Assembly: GCA_030631415.1 (NCBI GenBank)
Contig: DAOVLE010000094.1
Coordinates: 1-18,049, forward strand
Reading direction: 5' to 3'
DNA: 18,049 bases
Source: JAAEQG01 sp023133475
Lineage (GTDB): Bacteria > Planctomycetota > Phycisphaerae > UBA1845
Under the pieces are notes generated by a model. The model was not told the DNA's origin, ran no database searches, and saw nothing but the letters and a program-made list of their open reading frames with translations. Positions 1 through 5,252 of the stretch are shown in pieces. The position numbers and the translations under genes were made by a program. Position 1 is the stretch's first letter; every line of letters starts with the position of its first letter.

Positions 1-34
1 CCACGCAAGCGTGGTCAGGGCGTCTGACACCACC

Positions 35-83
35 GTACCGCCGGCTTCCAGCCGGCAGGATGCCGGCAGGATGCCGGCGGTAC
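35..83. repeat. palindromic GCCGGC repeat
   Basis: Perfect 11-nt inverted arms GTACCGCCGGC and GCCGGCGGTAC flank two direct copies of GCCGGCAGGAT. It is one of several hairpin-forming intergenic elements in the window. No second copy is visible, so whether it belongs to a dispersed family cannot be judged here. Confidence 0.55.
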
Positions 84-289
84 AACAGGCTTCCGCGAAA
101 GAATCAGTATTTACAGATAAATCTCGCATTTTAAGGTATAAACCCCATTGCAATGGTCACTGTAATGGTGTAAATTTAGTTATCGGAATCGGAAGGGTGG
201 CAGGACAGTGTGGCTTCCAATTTCACCCCCCTTCCAAAGCGCATAATCGTTAGAATGCAACGAGGCTAACGGAGCTTCTTTCCCCTCCG

Positions 290-331
290 GAAAGCACTTG
301 GTGTCTTTATGGTGCCTGGTGCTTTCTTTTT
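290..331 (+). terminator. possible hairpin with T-run
   Basis: Perfect 8-nt arms GAAAGCAC (290-297) and GTGCTTTC (319-326) enclose a 21-nt loop and are followed by five T residues on the plus strand. The element sits just beyond the stop codon of the minus-strand agmatinase gene, but the T-run is on the wrong side for that gene. The loop is long, so this is a weak call; it could equally be part of a dispersed repeat. Confidence 0.25.
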
Positions 332-333
332 GG

Positions 334-1215
334 TTAAAAAGGGGGCAGGCCTGCTTCGCTGTAGCAAATCAACTTGTAAACCAACCGGGCAGCAAGAAAC
401 TCGGTGACGGATTGCCCGGGCACGGGCATTACCTCGACGACGTCCGCTCCCACGATCGTCCTCTCGCTCGCCACGCCACGGAGCAAATCAGTAACCTGAT
501 GCCAATCCAGCCCGCCCGGTTCCGGCGTTCCGGTTCCGGGGGCATAAGCAGGGTCGAACACATCAATGTCAATGGTGACATAAACGTTATCCGTCAGACG
601 GTCCACAACCGCCCCTACCCAGTCCGCGGAAGTATGACACCGACGAGCGCTGATCGGCGTAATACCCCGTTCCCTCATAAATCGGGCTTCCTCTGCCGAG
701 TAGCTGCGAATGCCCACCGGGACCAATACATCGGCATATTCCAGAACGCGGCGCATGGCTGTGGCGTGAGAGTAACGGGCTCCCTCGTAGCTGTCCCGCA
801 GATCGGCATGGGCGTCCAACTGGAGCACCGAAAGCTTCTCGTGCTTCAGGGCAACAGCCCGGACCAGCGCTGGGGTCACGCCGTGTTCGCCTCCAAGGGC
901 AATAGGGACCTTCCCGTCCTGCACCACGCGGCTGGCATACTCGAAGACATTGGCGTGCATAGCCTGCGGGCCGGCGGCGTTCGGCGCCAGAGCCTCGAGT
1001 GTCGCGATACCGCAACCGTGAAACTCGCCGGCCAGCTCCTCGTCGAACATCTCGAGGTGTTCGGAAGCGGCGATGACCGCTGAAGGGCCAAAACGCGCCC
1101 CCGGACGGTACGACGTGGTCGCATCGTAGGGGATCGGCAGGATGGCATACCGGGCGGTGGCGTAGTCGGAAAACTCCGCCTCGAGCCCCAGGAAATTATT
1201 GGCGAGCGTCTCCAT
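334..1215 (-). CDS. speB: agmatinase (arginase/ureohydrolase family)
   Basis: Binuclear-manganese ureohydrolase of 293 residues, predicted to cleave agmatine to putrescine and urea in the cytoplasm. The family signatures are all present: GGEHGV (His111), DAHADLRD (Asp134, His136, Asp138), His150, and the DIDVFDP motif (Asp216, Asp218). These supply the expected metal ligands. The frame can be extended to 1254, but those extra codons lie in a dispersed palindromic repeat and the family N-terminus matches METLANN, so I start at 1215, preceded by a GGGGA ribosome-site-like stretch. The arginine decarboxylase gene lies 95 nt upstream on the same strand, which makes agmatine the likely substrate rather than arginine, guanidinobutyrate or proclavaminate. 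Length is normal for the family. Confidence 0.92.
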   Translation of the reverse strand: METLANNFLGLEAEFSDYATARYAILPIPYDATTSYRPGARFGPSAVIAASEHLEMFDEELAGEFHGCGIATLEALAPNAAGPQAMHANVFEYASRVVQDGKVPIALGGEHGVTPALVRAVALKHEKLSVLQLDAHADLRDSYEGARYSHATAMRRVLEYADVLVPVGIRSYSAEEARFMRERGITPISARRCHTSADWVGAVVDRLTDNVYVTIDIDVFDPAYAPGTGTPEPGGLDWHQVTDLLRGVASERTIVGADVVEVMPVPGQSVTEFLAARLVYKLICYSEAGLPPF

Positions 1216-1231
1216 TGCCAAATCCCCAGAT

Positions 1232-1287
1232 GTAGGGCGGGTTCCACCCGCCACCCCACCCCAGGAAGGCGGGTGGAACCCGCCCCA
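1232..1287. repeat. GGCGGGTTCCACCCGCC palindromic repeat, copy 1
   Basis: Inverted repeat with arms at 1232-1252 (GTAGGGCGGGTTCCACCCGCC-type) and 1268-1286, separated by a short C-rich spacer. Each arm is itself nearly palindromic. It occupies the gap between the decarboxylase and agmatinase genes, so it would be transcribed within the operon. Related copies are at 3125-3181 and 12469-12489. Confidence 0.85.
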
Positions 1288-1309
1288 CGTCGGCGAACCA
1301 TCACCGGTT

Positions 1310-1864
1310 TTAGTAGATGAACACTGCGGCAGCCAGCACGGTAGTCCACAGCCCGTTCTTGTCGCCCTCGGCGGTCTTTACGCAGGCTCGGGTCCGCACC
1401 ACCAGCCCCTTGCTACGGTAGATTTCGCGGCGTTCGTCGTAGGCCTGGTCCGGGTCCAGGTCGAACCCCAGCGTGGTGGCTAACATGCTGGCAGCCATGT
1501 CCTCCACCAAATCGACACACTTCGTTTTGGTCAGCCCGTAACCGTGGTGCTCGGCAATGTAGCCGAAGTGGGTCTTGTCGGAAGAGACCGCCAAGCCGAT
1601 TCCTGCACAAACCAGGCGGTTGGGTTCATTGGTATGTTCCTCTGCCATCACGCAGTGAACAATGCCGCCCGGTTGCAGTTCCACGAGCCCTTTGGACTTG
1701 GGGACGATCTTGCAATGCGGCGGGAAGATGCTCGATACCTTGACCAGGTTAAACGGGGCAATCCCCGCATCGCGTAAGGCCGCCTCAAACGATTGCAGCT
1801 TGTGCCGGTGTTTGCCGACTCCGCGGGTAAAGCACATCTTGGTAGGGACGAGTTGTCCGGGCAT
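1310..1864 (-). CDS. pyruvoyl-dependent arginine decarboxylase
   Basis: A 184-residue protein of the PvlArgDC family, which decarboxylates arginine to agmatine with a self-generated pyruvoyl cofactor instead of PLP. The proenzyme is known to cleave between two serines in a VSSIFPP motif; here it is KVSSIFPP with Ser44-Ser45, so Ser45 should become the pyruvoyl group of the alpha chain. The start-proximal VPTKM..F.RGVG..RHKLQSFE, and the later GEGDKNG-like and EEHTNEP stretches, fit the family. I choose the ATG at 1864 because GGGAG lies 7 nt before it; the longer frame to 1921 would begin upstream of the promoter -10 box. It is first in an operon with agmatinase, giving a two-step arginine-to-putrescine route. 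The family is common in archaea and patchy in bacteria. Confidence 0.92.
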   Translation of the reverse strand: MPGQLVPTKMCFTRGVGKHRHKLQSFEAALRDAGIAPFNLVKVSSIFPPHCKIVPKSKGLVELQPGGIVHCVMAEEHTNEPNRLVCAGIGLAVSSDKTHFGYIAEHHGYGLTKTKCVDLVEDMAASMLATTLGFDLDPDQAYDERREIYRSKGLVVRTRACVKTAEGDKNGLWTTVLAAAVFIY

Positions 1865-1910
1865 CCGCAGGCTCCCGTCACCGACTTGTTCACTGTGAGC
1901 CGGACGGGGA

Positions 1911-1938
1911 ATTATAGCCAATCAACCCGATCATACAA
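1911..1938 (-). promoter_or_regulatory. sigma70-like promoter for polyamine operon
   Basis: On the minus strand a perfect TATAAT (1916-1911) is preceded, after a 16-nt spacer, by TTGTAT (1938-1933), a 4/6 match to the -35 consensus. Transcription would begin near 1904, leaving a leader of about 40 nt before the decarboxylase start at 1864. The position independently supports the shorter decarboxylase start. Confidence 0.6.
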
Positions 1939-1956
1939 CCGCCACACCGGCAAGAC

Positions 1957-2006
1957 GAATGGAGAATGGAGAAATGGAAAATTGAAAATGAAAAATTGAA
2001 AATGAG
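1957..2006. repeat. GAATGGAGA / AATTGAAAATG low-complexity array
   Basis: Tandem imperfect units of GAATGGAGA then ATTGAAAATGA, strongly AT-rich against a GC-rich background. A related stretch (GAAAATGGAAAATGG, AAATGGAGAATGGAGAATG) is at 17811-17869, so this is a dispersed family. It resembles the short tandem heptamer-type repeats known from cyanobacterial genomes. Confidence 0.7.
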
Positions 2007-2040
2007 GGGAGACATTGTCGTTGAGTGCACTCCCTCCCTT

Positions 2041-2068
2041 CTTCTCTGCGCTCTCTGCGTCTCTGCGT
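2041..2068. repeat. CTCTGCG tandem repeat
   Basis: Three close copies of CTCTGCG (TTCTCTGCG, CTCTCTGCG, TCTCTGCG) in 28 nt. It is another short-unit array in the same intergenic gap and probably belongs to the same general class as the other heptamer-like arrays here. Confidence 0.6.
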
Positions 2069-2283
2069 TCATAAAAACTGGGGCGTTAAAAACTGAGAAA
2101 ACGGCGTAATCACAGTTGTAGAACGGGGCGGGGCACCCATGCAAAACCTTTGATCGGTTTTTGTAAGGGTTGCCGTGATCGTGCGCCAAGCTCTATGGGT
2201 GGATCGGGGTGCTATCCGGCAGAACATACAACCGGCTCTGCCACAACTACGCATCCCCAAGTAGGCCCTTGCGGAGAACAAAG

Positions 2284-2796
2284 ATGCAAACCGGCAAAAC
2301 CATCTCAATTAACAGATTCTGCTCGGCGATCCTGGCCATCGGCATTGCTGTCTCGTGGATAGCGGGTTGCGGGGGTGACGCGCGGGTCGAGCTGAGGGCG
2401 GCGGATTCGCTCGAATCGCTGGCTGCTGAATTGGAGTTGGCACTGCACGAATACCACAACGACCTGGCCACCGGCGACAACCTGCGTGAATCCGCCGCCA
2501 TCGCCGCCTTCGTGAACCGCATCCGAGAAGCGGCTGACGACCCCGCCGAGCAGGATCGACACGTCGCAGCCTTCGCCGCTGCCCTTGACGCCGTGCGACA
2601 GGACCGCCATGCCGAGTGGGCTCGGTTCAGCGCGACCCGGGACAACATCGGCACCGTTCGTGAAATCACCAGTGGGCTCCGCCGCCTGGCGGTCGAGAGT
2701 CTGACCCTGCGCGACGAAGCCCGCCGCTACATCCATTCCCTGATCGAGTTGCGGAAGTCGCAGACCACCAAACCACAGAACCAGCCGGTGAATTGA
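2284..2796 (+). CDS. small predicted lipoprotein, helical
   Basis: A 170-residue protein of unknown function. It starts at the ATG at 2284, preceded by GGAG, rather than at the longer frame from 2209. The N-terminus has lysine and arginine, then a hydrophobic segment ending in IAGC; Cys29 fits a lipobox, so it is predicted to be exported and lipid-anchored. The mature part looks almost entirely alpha-helical (ESLAAELELALHEYH and following) with no cysteines or recognisable domain. It is first in a plus-strand run of five small genes whose last three resemble a Mu-type phage block. A role as a phage outer-membrane lysis (spanin-like) protein is possible from position, but it lacks the short proline-rich look of classical Rz1, so I do not assign it. 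Confidence 0.65.
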   Translation: MQTGKTISINRFCSAILAIGIAVSWIAGCGGDARVELRAADSLESLAAELELALHEYHNDLATGDNLRESAAIAAFVNRIREAADDPAEQDRHVAAFAAALDAVRQDRHAEWARFSATRDNIGTVREITSGLRRLAVESLTLRDEARRYIHSLIELRKSQTTKPQNQPVN

Positions 2797-2870
2797 AGTG
2801 CCTGTTCTTCGCGGGTCTCTGCGGAAACCGGTTCCGGCTTTTCCTCTTCTTATGTCGAATGGAGATACTC

Positions 2871-3128
2871 ATGGCCCACCTGACCAACGAACTGGAACAA
2901 CTGTTGAGAACCCTTGACCAGGGAATCCAGCAACAGCCCGGAGCGGGCGATGCCATCGACCTGATTCTTGCCTCGCCGCCACGGGAGACCCGGGTTCGTT
3001 CCTTGCGTAACGAGCCGGTTGTGGAAGCGTTTCGCCGCGAGTTGACGGACGGCTTCATCCGGGTGGACACCGCCAACAAGCTGTTGAGCCTGGTGAACAC
3101 GGCGGTCACAGCCATGATGACCAAGTAG
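2871..3128 (+). CDS. hypothetical small protein
   Basis: An 85-residue soluble protein that I do not recognise. The start at 2871 (MAHLTNELEQ) has GGAG six nt upstream; the longer frame from 2793 would overlap the lipoprotein end and has no such site. It reads as helical and mildly acidic at the N-terminus, with the segment RVDTANKLLSLVNTAVTAMM at the C-terminus. It lies 74 nt after the lipoprotein gene and before the Mu gp25-like gene, so it is probably co-transcribed with them. Its TAG stop overlaps the first bases of a GGCGGGTTCCACCCGCC palindrome. Confidence 0.6.
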   Translation: MAHLTNELEQLLRTLDQGIQQQPGAGDAIDLILASPPRETRVRSLRNEPVVEAFRRELTDGFIRVDTANKLLSLVNTAVTAMMTK

Positions 3129-3181
3129 GGCGGGTTCCACCCGCCGTGCCGTGCCAGGAAGGCGGGTAGAACCCGCCCTAC
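3125..3181. repeat. GGCGGGTTCCACCCGCC palindromic repeat, copy 2
   Basis: Arms 3125-3145 and 3161-3181 are inverted copies with one mismatch pair (TTCCA versus TAGAA), around a 15-nt spacer. The left end contains the TAG stop of the preceding gene. The spacer resembles that of copy 1 (both end in CCAGGAA), so the whole unit, not just the arms, is conserved. Confidence 0.85.
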
Positions 3182-3202
3182 AACCTACGGAGCATCCTGA
3201 CC

Positions 3203-3655
3203 ATGCCATACCTTACGGCCATCATCGACGCGGCGACGGCAGCCACCATGGTCGCAGTTGTAGCACCGTTGGTAGCGGTGCCGTTGACCGTGGTCACCTT
3301 TCACCTGCGAGCGTTGCGTGAGCAGCAGACTTCTCGCCAGGACGAGTTGAGCCGCCGGCTCGAAGCCTTGGAGAGGTCGTTAGGGACGACCCGGCAGGCG
3401 TTGGTCGAGATTCAGCGCGACTATACCACGAAGGAAGAATGGCTACGTGAGAGCATGGCAGCCCGCCACCATCTTGAACGGCTGCTCTCGGTGGTGACCC
3501 GTTTGGAAACCGAGATCGACGTGGTTCGCGGGTGGTCGTTGTACATCGAGTCGCGGCTTCGTGCCCCCCGCGTCTCCGAGGAGTCGGGCGCCCCCGAAAC
3601 GCAGAACCCAGCCTCACAGGCCCAAACGCAATCCAATCAAGCGGAGCAGTGCTGA
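3203..3655 (+). CDS. Mu gp25-like (DUF2730-type) membrane coiled-coil protein
   Basis: A 150-residue protein with one hydrophobic segment near residues 10-34 (MVAVVAPLVAVPLTVV core), then a long charged helix with heptad character (about 36-110), and a polar Gln/Ser-rich tail. This plan is that of DUF2730 proteins (Mu gp25 class) found before the terminase genes of transposable phages. CGGAG precedes the ATG at 3203. The stop overlaps the next start (TGATG at 3653-3657), so translation is probably coupled. Sequence identity to the family cannot be confirmed by eye; the assignment rests on size, topology and the matching identity of the next two genes. Confidence 0.6.
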   Translation: MPYLTAIIDAATAATMVAVVAPLVAVPLTVVTFHLRALREQQTSRQDELSRRLEALERSLGTTRQALVEIQRDYTTKEEWLRESMAARHHLERLLSVVTRLETEIDVVRGWSLYIESRLRAPRVSEESGAPETQNPASQAQTQSNQAEQC

Positions 3656-3972
3656 TGGCGAACGGACGAACCAGTCGGGAGATCAAGAGAATCCGCAACG
3701 AAATCCTCGTGGTGCTTAAGATGCTGTACCCTGCGGCGTTACAGGCTGACCAACTGTTGCGTTCTTTGCTCGCGGTGTTTCCGGCACTGGAATGGGACCA
3801 GTTTCGACGGGACCTGGCCTATCTGTGCGAGAAGGGTTACCTGCAACGAGTGGTCCCGGACACGGAAAACGACGAGAAACTGACTCCTTGGCGCAAACGC
3901 TGGTTCCGGCTGACCAGTTCGGGCATGGAGGTGGCTGACCGCTGCATTGGCGACCCGGCGTTGGAGGAATAG
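3655..3972 (+). CDS. Mu gp26-like (VpaChn25_0724-type) winged-helix protein
   Basis: A 105-residue protein. The layout is that of the small winged-helix family seen in Mu-like phages between DUF2730 and DUF3486: an N-terminal helix (IRNEILVVLKMLYP), a helix-turn-helix around FRRDLAYLCEKGYLQRV, then a wing and LTSSGMEVADRCIGDPALEE at the C-terminus, matching the family's usual LT..G..VA pattern. The start at 3655 overlaps the upstream stop and has GGAG nine nt before it; the longer frame to 3532 runs inside the upstream gene. The next gene starts 4 nt after its stop. It could be annotated as an ArsR-like regulator, but its setting argues for a phage packaging or morphogenesis accessory role. 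Confidence 0.62.
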   Translation: MANGRTSREIKRIRNEILVVLKMLYPAALQADQLLRSLLAVFPALEWDQFRRDLAYLCEKGYLQRVVPDTENDEKLTPWRKRWFRLTSSGMEVADRCIGDPALEE

Positions 3973-3976
3973 CGGC

Positions 3977-4696
3977 ATGACCACAAAAGCGTCAGAGCCG
4001 TCCAGGGGCGGGCTCACCAATGCGTGCCGCCCCCGCAAGCGCCGGTTGCCGTTGATAAAGGCGATGCCCAAGAATGTGCTACTCGCCCTCGACGAAGCAC
4101 TACGGGCGTTACCGCATCGTTCCCCCGCCGCCGTGGCTGATGTCCACAAGCGGTTTGCCCTGCTTGACAAATACGAGGTGACCCTGCGGCAGACGATCAA
4201 CCACGCCAAACGCCTCCACGCTCACGGAACCGCAGAGGATCCGCCCAGCCATCCGCCGTCTGATCGCGGTGCTGCCGGGTCCGAGACCGTTGAGGCATAC
4301 CGCCGACGTATGAACGCGATTGGTGAGGCCTTGTCGGTGGTTTTCGCCGGGATGGAGACCCCCGACTCGGATTTATGGGGGCGAGGGATGTATCTTAAGC
4401 TGGTGGGGAGGCTGTACGACGTGCTGGACTCCGAGGACTTGACCCTTGGCGACTTGAAAGCCCTTTCCGGGATGATCTATGAGCAGCGCCGTGCGCATAC
4501 TCACGCCCTGGAGGTCGAACGCCGCATCCACGCCGCACACCAGAACAACGCCGACAAGGGCCGCGACGAGGTTGATCCTCCGACTTCCAGAGAATTACCG
4601 GCACGGCTCGGCGATATGGTCAGACAAATCTACGGCGTCAACTTGCACGAACCAGCCGCCTCAATCAGTACCGCGACCGTAAGGGAGCGGCACTGA
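3977..4696 (+). CDS. Mu gp27-like (DUF3486-type) phage protein, repeat-derived C-terminus
   Basis: A 239-residue protein. GGAGG lies nine nt before the ATG at 3977. The N-terminal part (RRLPLIKAMPKNVLLALDEALR, then VADVHKRFALLDKYEVTLRQ) follows the DUF3486 plan of a small DNA-binding helix-turn-helix region. The second half, with DLKALSGMIYEQRRAHTHAL, matches the family's helical tail. DUF3486 proteins stand where the small terminase subunit would be in Mu-like phages and normally precede the large terminase gene. No terminase follows here. The last 11 codons (from about 4663) are made of a CAGTACCGCGACC dispersed repeat, so the natural C-terminus may have been replaced or extended. Confidence 0.6.
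   Translation: MTTKASEPSRGGLTNACRPRKRRLPLIKAMPKNVLLALDEALRALPHRSPAAVADVHKRFALLDKYEVTLRQTINHAKRLHAHGTAEDPPSHPPSDRGAAGSETVEAYRRRMNAIGEALSVVFAGMETPDSDLWGRGMYLKLVGRLYDVLDSEDLTLGDLKALSGMIYEQRRAHTHALEVERRIHAAHQNNADKGRDEVDPPTSRELPARLGDMVRQIYGVNLHEPAASISTATVRERH
4663..4691 (+). repeat. CAGTACCGCGACCGTAAGG repeat, copy 1 (inside a gene end)
   Basis: A 29-nt copy of a dispersed repeat also found at 12389-12417, inverted at 12429-12455, and at 18004-18033. Here it is in frame with the end of the DUF3486-like gene and encodes ISTATVRER. It is followed at 4693-4713 by a perfect 8-nt hairpin (CTGATCGG / CCGATCAG) that overlaps the stop codon. Confidence 0.85.
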
Positions 4697-4713
4697 TCGG
4701 ATTCGCCGATCAG
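4693..4713. repeat. small hairpin at end of phage-like block
   Basis: Arms CTGATCGG and CCGATCAG around a 5-nt loop, overlapping the TGA of the DUF3486-like gene. No T-run follows, so a terminator role is not supported by sequence alone. A second hairpin without T-run is at 4825-4844 (CGGGGTT / AACCCCG). Otherwise 4697-4888 shows no gene. Confidence 0.4.
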
Positions 4714-4888
4714 ATCGGCGTTGGGACCCCGATGTTGTACAGGCCCAAGGTGATCGCCGAAAGTATAATTAGAATGATCGACCAAATTGTCATAGCACGA
4801 ATCTCCCCAAAGCATCTGTTTCGTCGGGGTTCCCACAAACCCCGTTCGGCCTCCCCAACCTCCCGCCGGGGCAACCCCACAAAAAAGT

Positions 4889-5095
4889 TTATGCTATATC
4901 AGTTATCGGTTTTTTTGGGGTGCCGATTGGAGGGAACCATGCCCGAACATTTCGCTCCACTTCAGGAGTCAGCCGGGTGATGCTGTTCTGAACCGGAAAA
5001 CCTTCCGCACGACAGCGCGATACAATGTCTCGTGAGGTGATCCCCAGTTCTTTCGCCAAATCCTTTACGTTGATGCCCTTCTTAGCCATTTCCAT
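4889..5095 (-). CDS. stand-alone IF-2 N-terminal (IF2_N) domain mini-protein
   Basis: A 68-residue protein. Almost its whole length reads as one IF2_N domain: INVKDLAKELGITSRDIV corresponds to the family's V.ELAKELGVSSKEL helix pair, followed by RCRAEGFPVQN and RLTPEVERNVRAW in place of the usual K..G..VK.HMS.L and E...I. In translation initiation factor 2 such domains precede the GTPase; here nothing else is encoded. AGGT lies 5 nt before the ATG at 5095; a second ATG at 5089 is also possible. It is alone on its strand. The C-terminal tail (FPPIGTPKKPITDIA) is unstructured. It may bind ribosome or RNA, but no function can be stated. Confidence 0.72.
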   Translation of the reverse strand: MEMAKKGINVKDLAKELGITSRDIVSRCRAEGFPVQNSITRLTPEVERNVRAWFPPIGTPKKPITDIA

Positions 5096-5252
5096 AGTCT
5101 ACCTGTCGTCGGCCCCAATGCAATAAACAAGGGTCCCGCTTGCCCTCCGGGAAGCGTGGTCAAGGTTGCCCCGAGACGGTCCGATAGTAAGGCAGACGGC
5201 GACGTTTTGGATTGGTTGTCCTTGTCGGGCTTAGCCTGATCTGTTTGGTGAT

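Larger units (their letters stand above)
1..333. other. non-coding, repeat-rich left edge
   Basis: I see no credible gene here. It opens with a short palindrome (CCACGC-AA-GCGTGG, 1-14). A larger inverted repeat follows, with arms GTACCGCCGGC (35-45) and GCCGGCGGTAC (73-83) around tandem GCCGGCAGGAT units. The rest is lower in GC. A plus-strand reading frame of 80 codons (11-253) crosses the repeats and lacks a recognisable product. The right end holds a hairpin described separately. Confidence 0.6.
1922..2283. other. intergenic region with low-complexity repeats
   Basis: This 362-nt gap between divergent transcription units has no convincing gene. It contains an AT-rich AATTGAAAATG-type array (1957-2006) and a CTCTGCG array (2041-2068). 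The remaining sequence up to the lipoprotein gene shows no clear promoter; only a short AAAACC/GGTTTT hairpin near 2140-2162 was noted. Confidence 0.6.

Noticed and set aside
1..90. possible CRISPR-like array (repeated GCCGGCAGGAT units)
   Set aside because: There are no regularly spaced unique spacers; it is a single palindromic tandem element, and no cas gene is present.
298..1083. 261-codon plus-strand frame opposite agmatinase
   Set aside because: The minus strand has all ureohydrolase metal motifs; the plus frame is a GC-driven shadow.
1216..1254. 13-codon extension of agmatinase
   Set aside because: The extra codons derive from the GGCGGGTTCCACCCGCC repeat; the family N-terminus fits the ATG at 1215.
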